From VRUE01 sp963701265 (GTDB lineage: Bacteria > Actinomycetota > Thermoleophilia > Solirubrobacterales > 70-9): a stretch of DNA of 64,000 bases. Both the position numbers and the translations under genes were made by a program. How positions within the stretch are numbered: position 1 is the stretch's first letter; every line of letters begins with the position of its first letter. Shown piece by piece: positions 63,088-64,000 of this stretch. A model generated the notes under the pieces. It searched no databases, was not told where the DNA came from, and saw only the letters and a program-made list of their open reading frames with translations. The stretch is from positions 682,001 through 746,000 of the forward strand of contig OY969581.1 of NCBI GenBank assembly GCA_963701265.1, written 5' to 3'.

Positions 63088-63966
63088 GGTTTCGGGGCTG
63101 ATTCGTGTCGAGGACAGCTCGGGGAAAGTCAAAAAGGGGCTGTTTGAGGAGTTGTCTTTCCCTTTCTTCACCTTCAGATGAAGTGCGTGGTTTATGTCGG
63201 CCGGCACCTGGTTTCGAGTTCAGGATTCCCTTGCGCAGTCAGCGCAAGCCCGTGGGCCTCGAGCCATGCGGTGGAGCTGGGCCACGACATGGCGGAGCGC
63301 AAGCCGAGCCTCGTACCAGTCGAGGTCGCTGTGGACGTTGGCAGCACGTTCGCGAGCTTCTTCACCTGGATCATCGGGGGTCCAGCTCAACAATGAGGCG
63401 CACCAAAACCCGGCGGGCTGCCGCTTCGTAGAGGGGGAGCGCCCTTCTCGGCGAGCAGCAGCGTTATCCGGATCGCGTAAGCAGCGGCACATGCCGAAGT
63501 CTTCTCGCGATCTCCAAGAAGCGCTTCGCGTCCTTGTCCCTAAGCGCGTAATGCAAAGCCAGAGGGACACGAACGCATGCTCGCATAGGTGTATAGCGGC
63601 GTAGGCCCTTTCGCGTCGCCTCGCGGCGGGCTTCGCCAAAGCCAAAGCCAAAGCAAAGCCAAAGCAAAGCCAAACGAAGAAAGAAGGAGGCAAGAAGCCA
63701 AGGAAGCAAAAGCAAGCAAGCCAAAGGCAAGAAGGCAAAAGACAAGGCAAGAAGGCAAGAAAAAGAGAAGGAACAGAAGAAAGAAAAGGGCACAAAGCAA
63801 CAGCCCAACAGCCCCGACACACTACGAACCCTGCGGATTCCCCGACAGATCGGGCCGCGGTTTGCGAGCCACGCCATCTCGGTGCAGGAACACCCCCGGT
63901 AGGACGAGACTTCTACTTGCTCTCGGCAGGTTGCGGCTGATTCGGGGTAGACTGCCGACTCGCTCA
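63088..63966. other. About 0.9 kb without a convincing gene
   Basis: Overlapping frames exist on both strands, but none has a domain, a good ribosome-binding site and normal codon bias together. On the minus strand about 63220-63380 reads ERAANVHSDLDWYEARLALR with fairly natural composition and could be a decayed C-terminal gene fragment. The region becomes A-rich from about 63,630 and contains the T-free tract described separately. Its composition differs strongly from the rest of the window, suggesting foreign or decaying DNA. Confidence 0.5.
63634..63822 (+). repeat. 189-nt low-complexity tract with no T on the + strand
   Basis: From 63634 to 63822 there is not one T. It opens with iterated AAAGCC/AAAGC units and continues with GAAGG- and GGCAAG-like units (AAGGCAAGAAGGCAA occurs twice near 63724-63760). 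All three + frames are trivially open because stop codons need T; they would encode Lys/Ala/Gln-rich peptide, but no start codon or ribosome-binding site is linked to it. Confidence 0.85.
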
Positions 63967-64000
63967 ATGAGCGGCAGATCGAGCCGGGGCAAGCGTCGCG
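63967..64000 (+). CDS. Possible start of a gene running off the window
   Basis: ATG at 63967 opens a frame MSGRSSRGKRR that is still open at the window end. The basic start could be an N-terminal tail. TAGACT is found 13 nt upstream of the region just before it, but only 11 codons are visible, so this is tentative. Confidence 0.3.
   Translation, partial: MSGRSSRGKRR

Noticed and set aside
63605..63944. Lys/Ala/Gln-rich + strand reading through the T-free tract
   Set aside because: Open only because stop codons need T; an in-frame TAG at 63602-63604 precedes it and there is no start codon or ribosome-binding site.
63464..63967. Minus-strand frame with a Phe/Leu/Cys-rich stretch resembling membrane helices
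   Set aside because: The hydrophobic look is caused by the complement of the T-free tract (an A-free strand reads as Leu, Phe, Ala, Cys). No start signal or family pattern.

Overview
The window is GC-rich, densely packed bacterial chromosome. It encodes genes typical of a free-living, aerobic actinobacterium: two cytochromes P450, cytochrome bd oxidase, covalent-FAD oxidoreductases, DHA2-type exporters, the short form of 6-phosphogluconate dehydrogenase, and many GTG/TTG starts. The gene content and the frequent leaderless-type promoters fit Actinomycetota, possibly Thermoleophilia/Solirubrobacterales. That placement is an inference, because no 16S rRNA or ribosomal protein gene is present.

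Layout. 1-7261: a left-truncated sugar-lactone oxidase, a fold-type III PLP enzyme, tRNA-Ser(GCT), a strongly folded non-coding element, a P450, and pyruvate kinase followed by a crotonase-like protein and a hotdog thioesterase, ending at tRNA-Arg(ACG). 7264-9707: a small accessory block made of an MNT-HEPN (mntA/hepT) toxin-antitoxin pair that starts 2 bp after the tRNA, and an AT-richer TPR membrane protein. 10078-14046: a secreted-fibre-like locus with three proteins resembling TasA/camelysin SipW substrates, an ER-type signal peptidase (SipW-like) and a collagen-like secreted protein whose frame is broken. 14062-31169: housekeeping and membrane genes (DHFR-like reductase, phosphoesterase, two DHA2 exporters, LtrA, AKR, metallo-beta-lactamase-fold hydrolase, PQQ-type propeller, second P450, glycoside hydrolase, RecQ). 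31189-34621: an EfeUBO iron-uptake locus with paired TTAGG/CCTAA operators. 34654-49593: a carbon-metabolism neighbourhood holding zwf, gnd, pgl, rpiA, tkt, tal and pgi, nearly the whole pentose phosphate pathway. It is interspersed with an XRE/nucleotidyltransferase pair under a perfect 20-bp palindrome, an FAD oxidase, an FHA protein, a propeller protein and a Ser/Thr kinase. 49604-64000: cydAB, HAD phosphatase, cyclopropane synthase and desaturase (membrane lipid modification), a GT-C-like membrane protein, UspA, subtilase, tadA, two more tRNA-Ser genes (GGA, CGA) around a cellulose-synthase-like GT2-PilZ protein, and a final ~0.9 kb with no convincing gene that includes a 189-nt tract lacking T on the + strand.

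Working together: Zwf, Pgl and Gnd oxidise glucose-6-phosphate to ribulose-5-phosphate with NAD(P)H formation; RpiA, Tkt and Tal recycle pentoses; Pgi and Pyk link to glycolysis; CydAB provides a terminal oxidase. Many genes carry a TANNNT -10 hexamer 6-8 nt before the start codon, which suggests leaderless mRNAs are common here. The strongest candidates for something new are the SipW/collagen-like locus, the folded element at 2698-2855, the T-free tract, and the kinase whose only sensible start codon is ATT.
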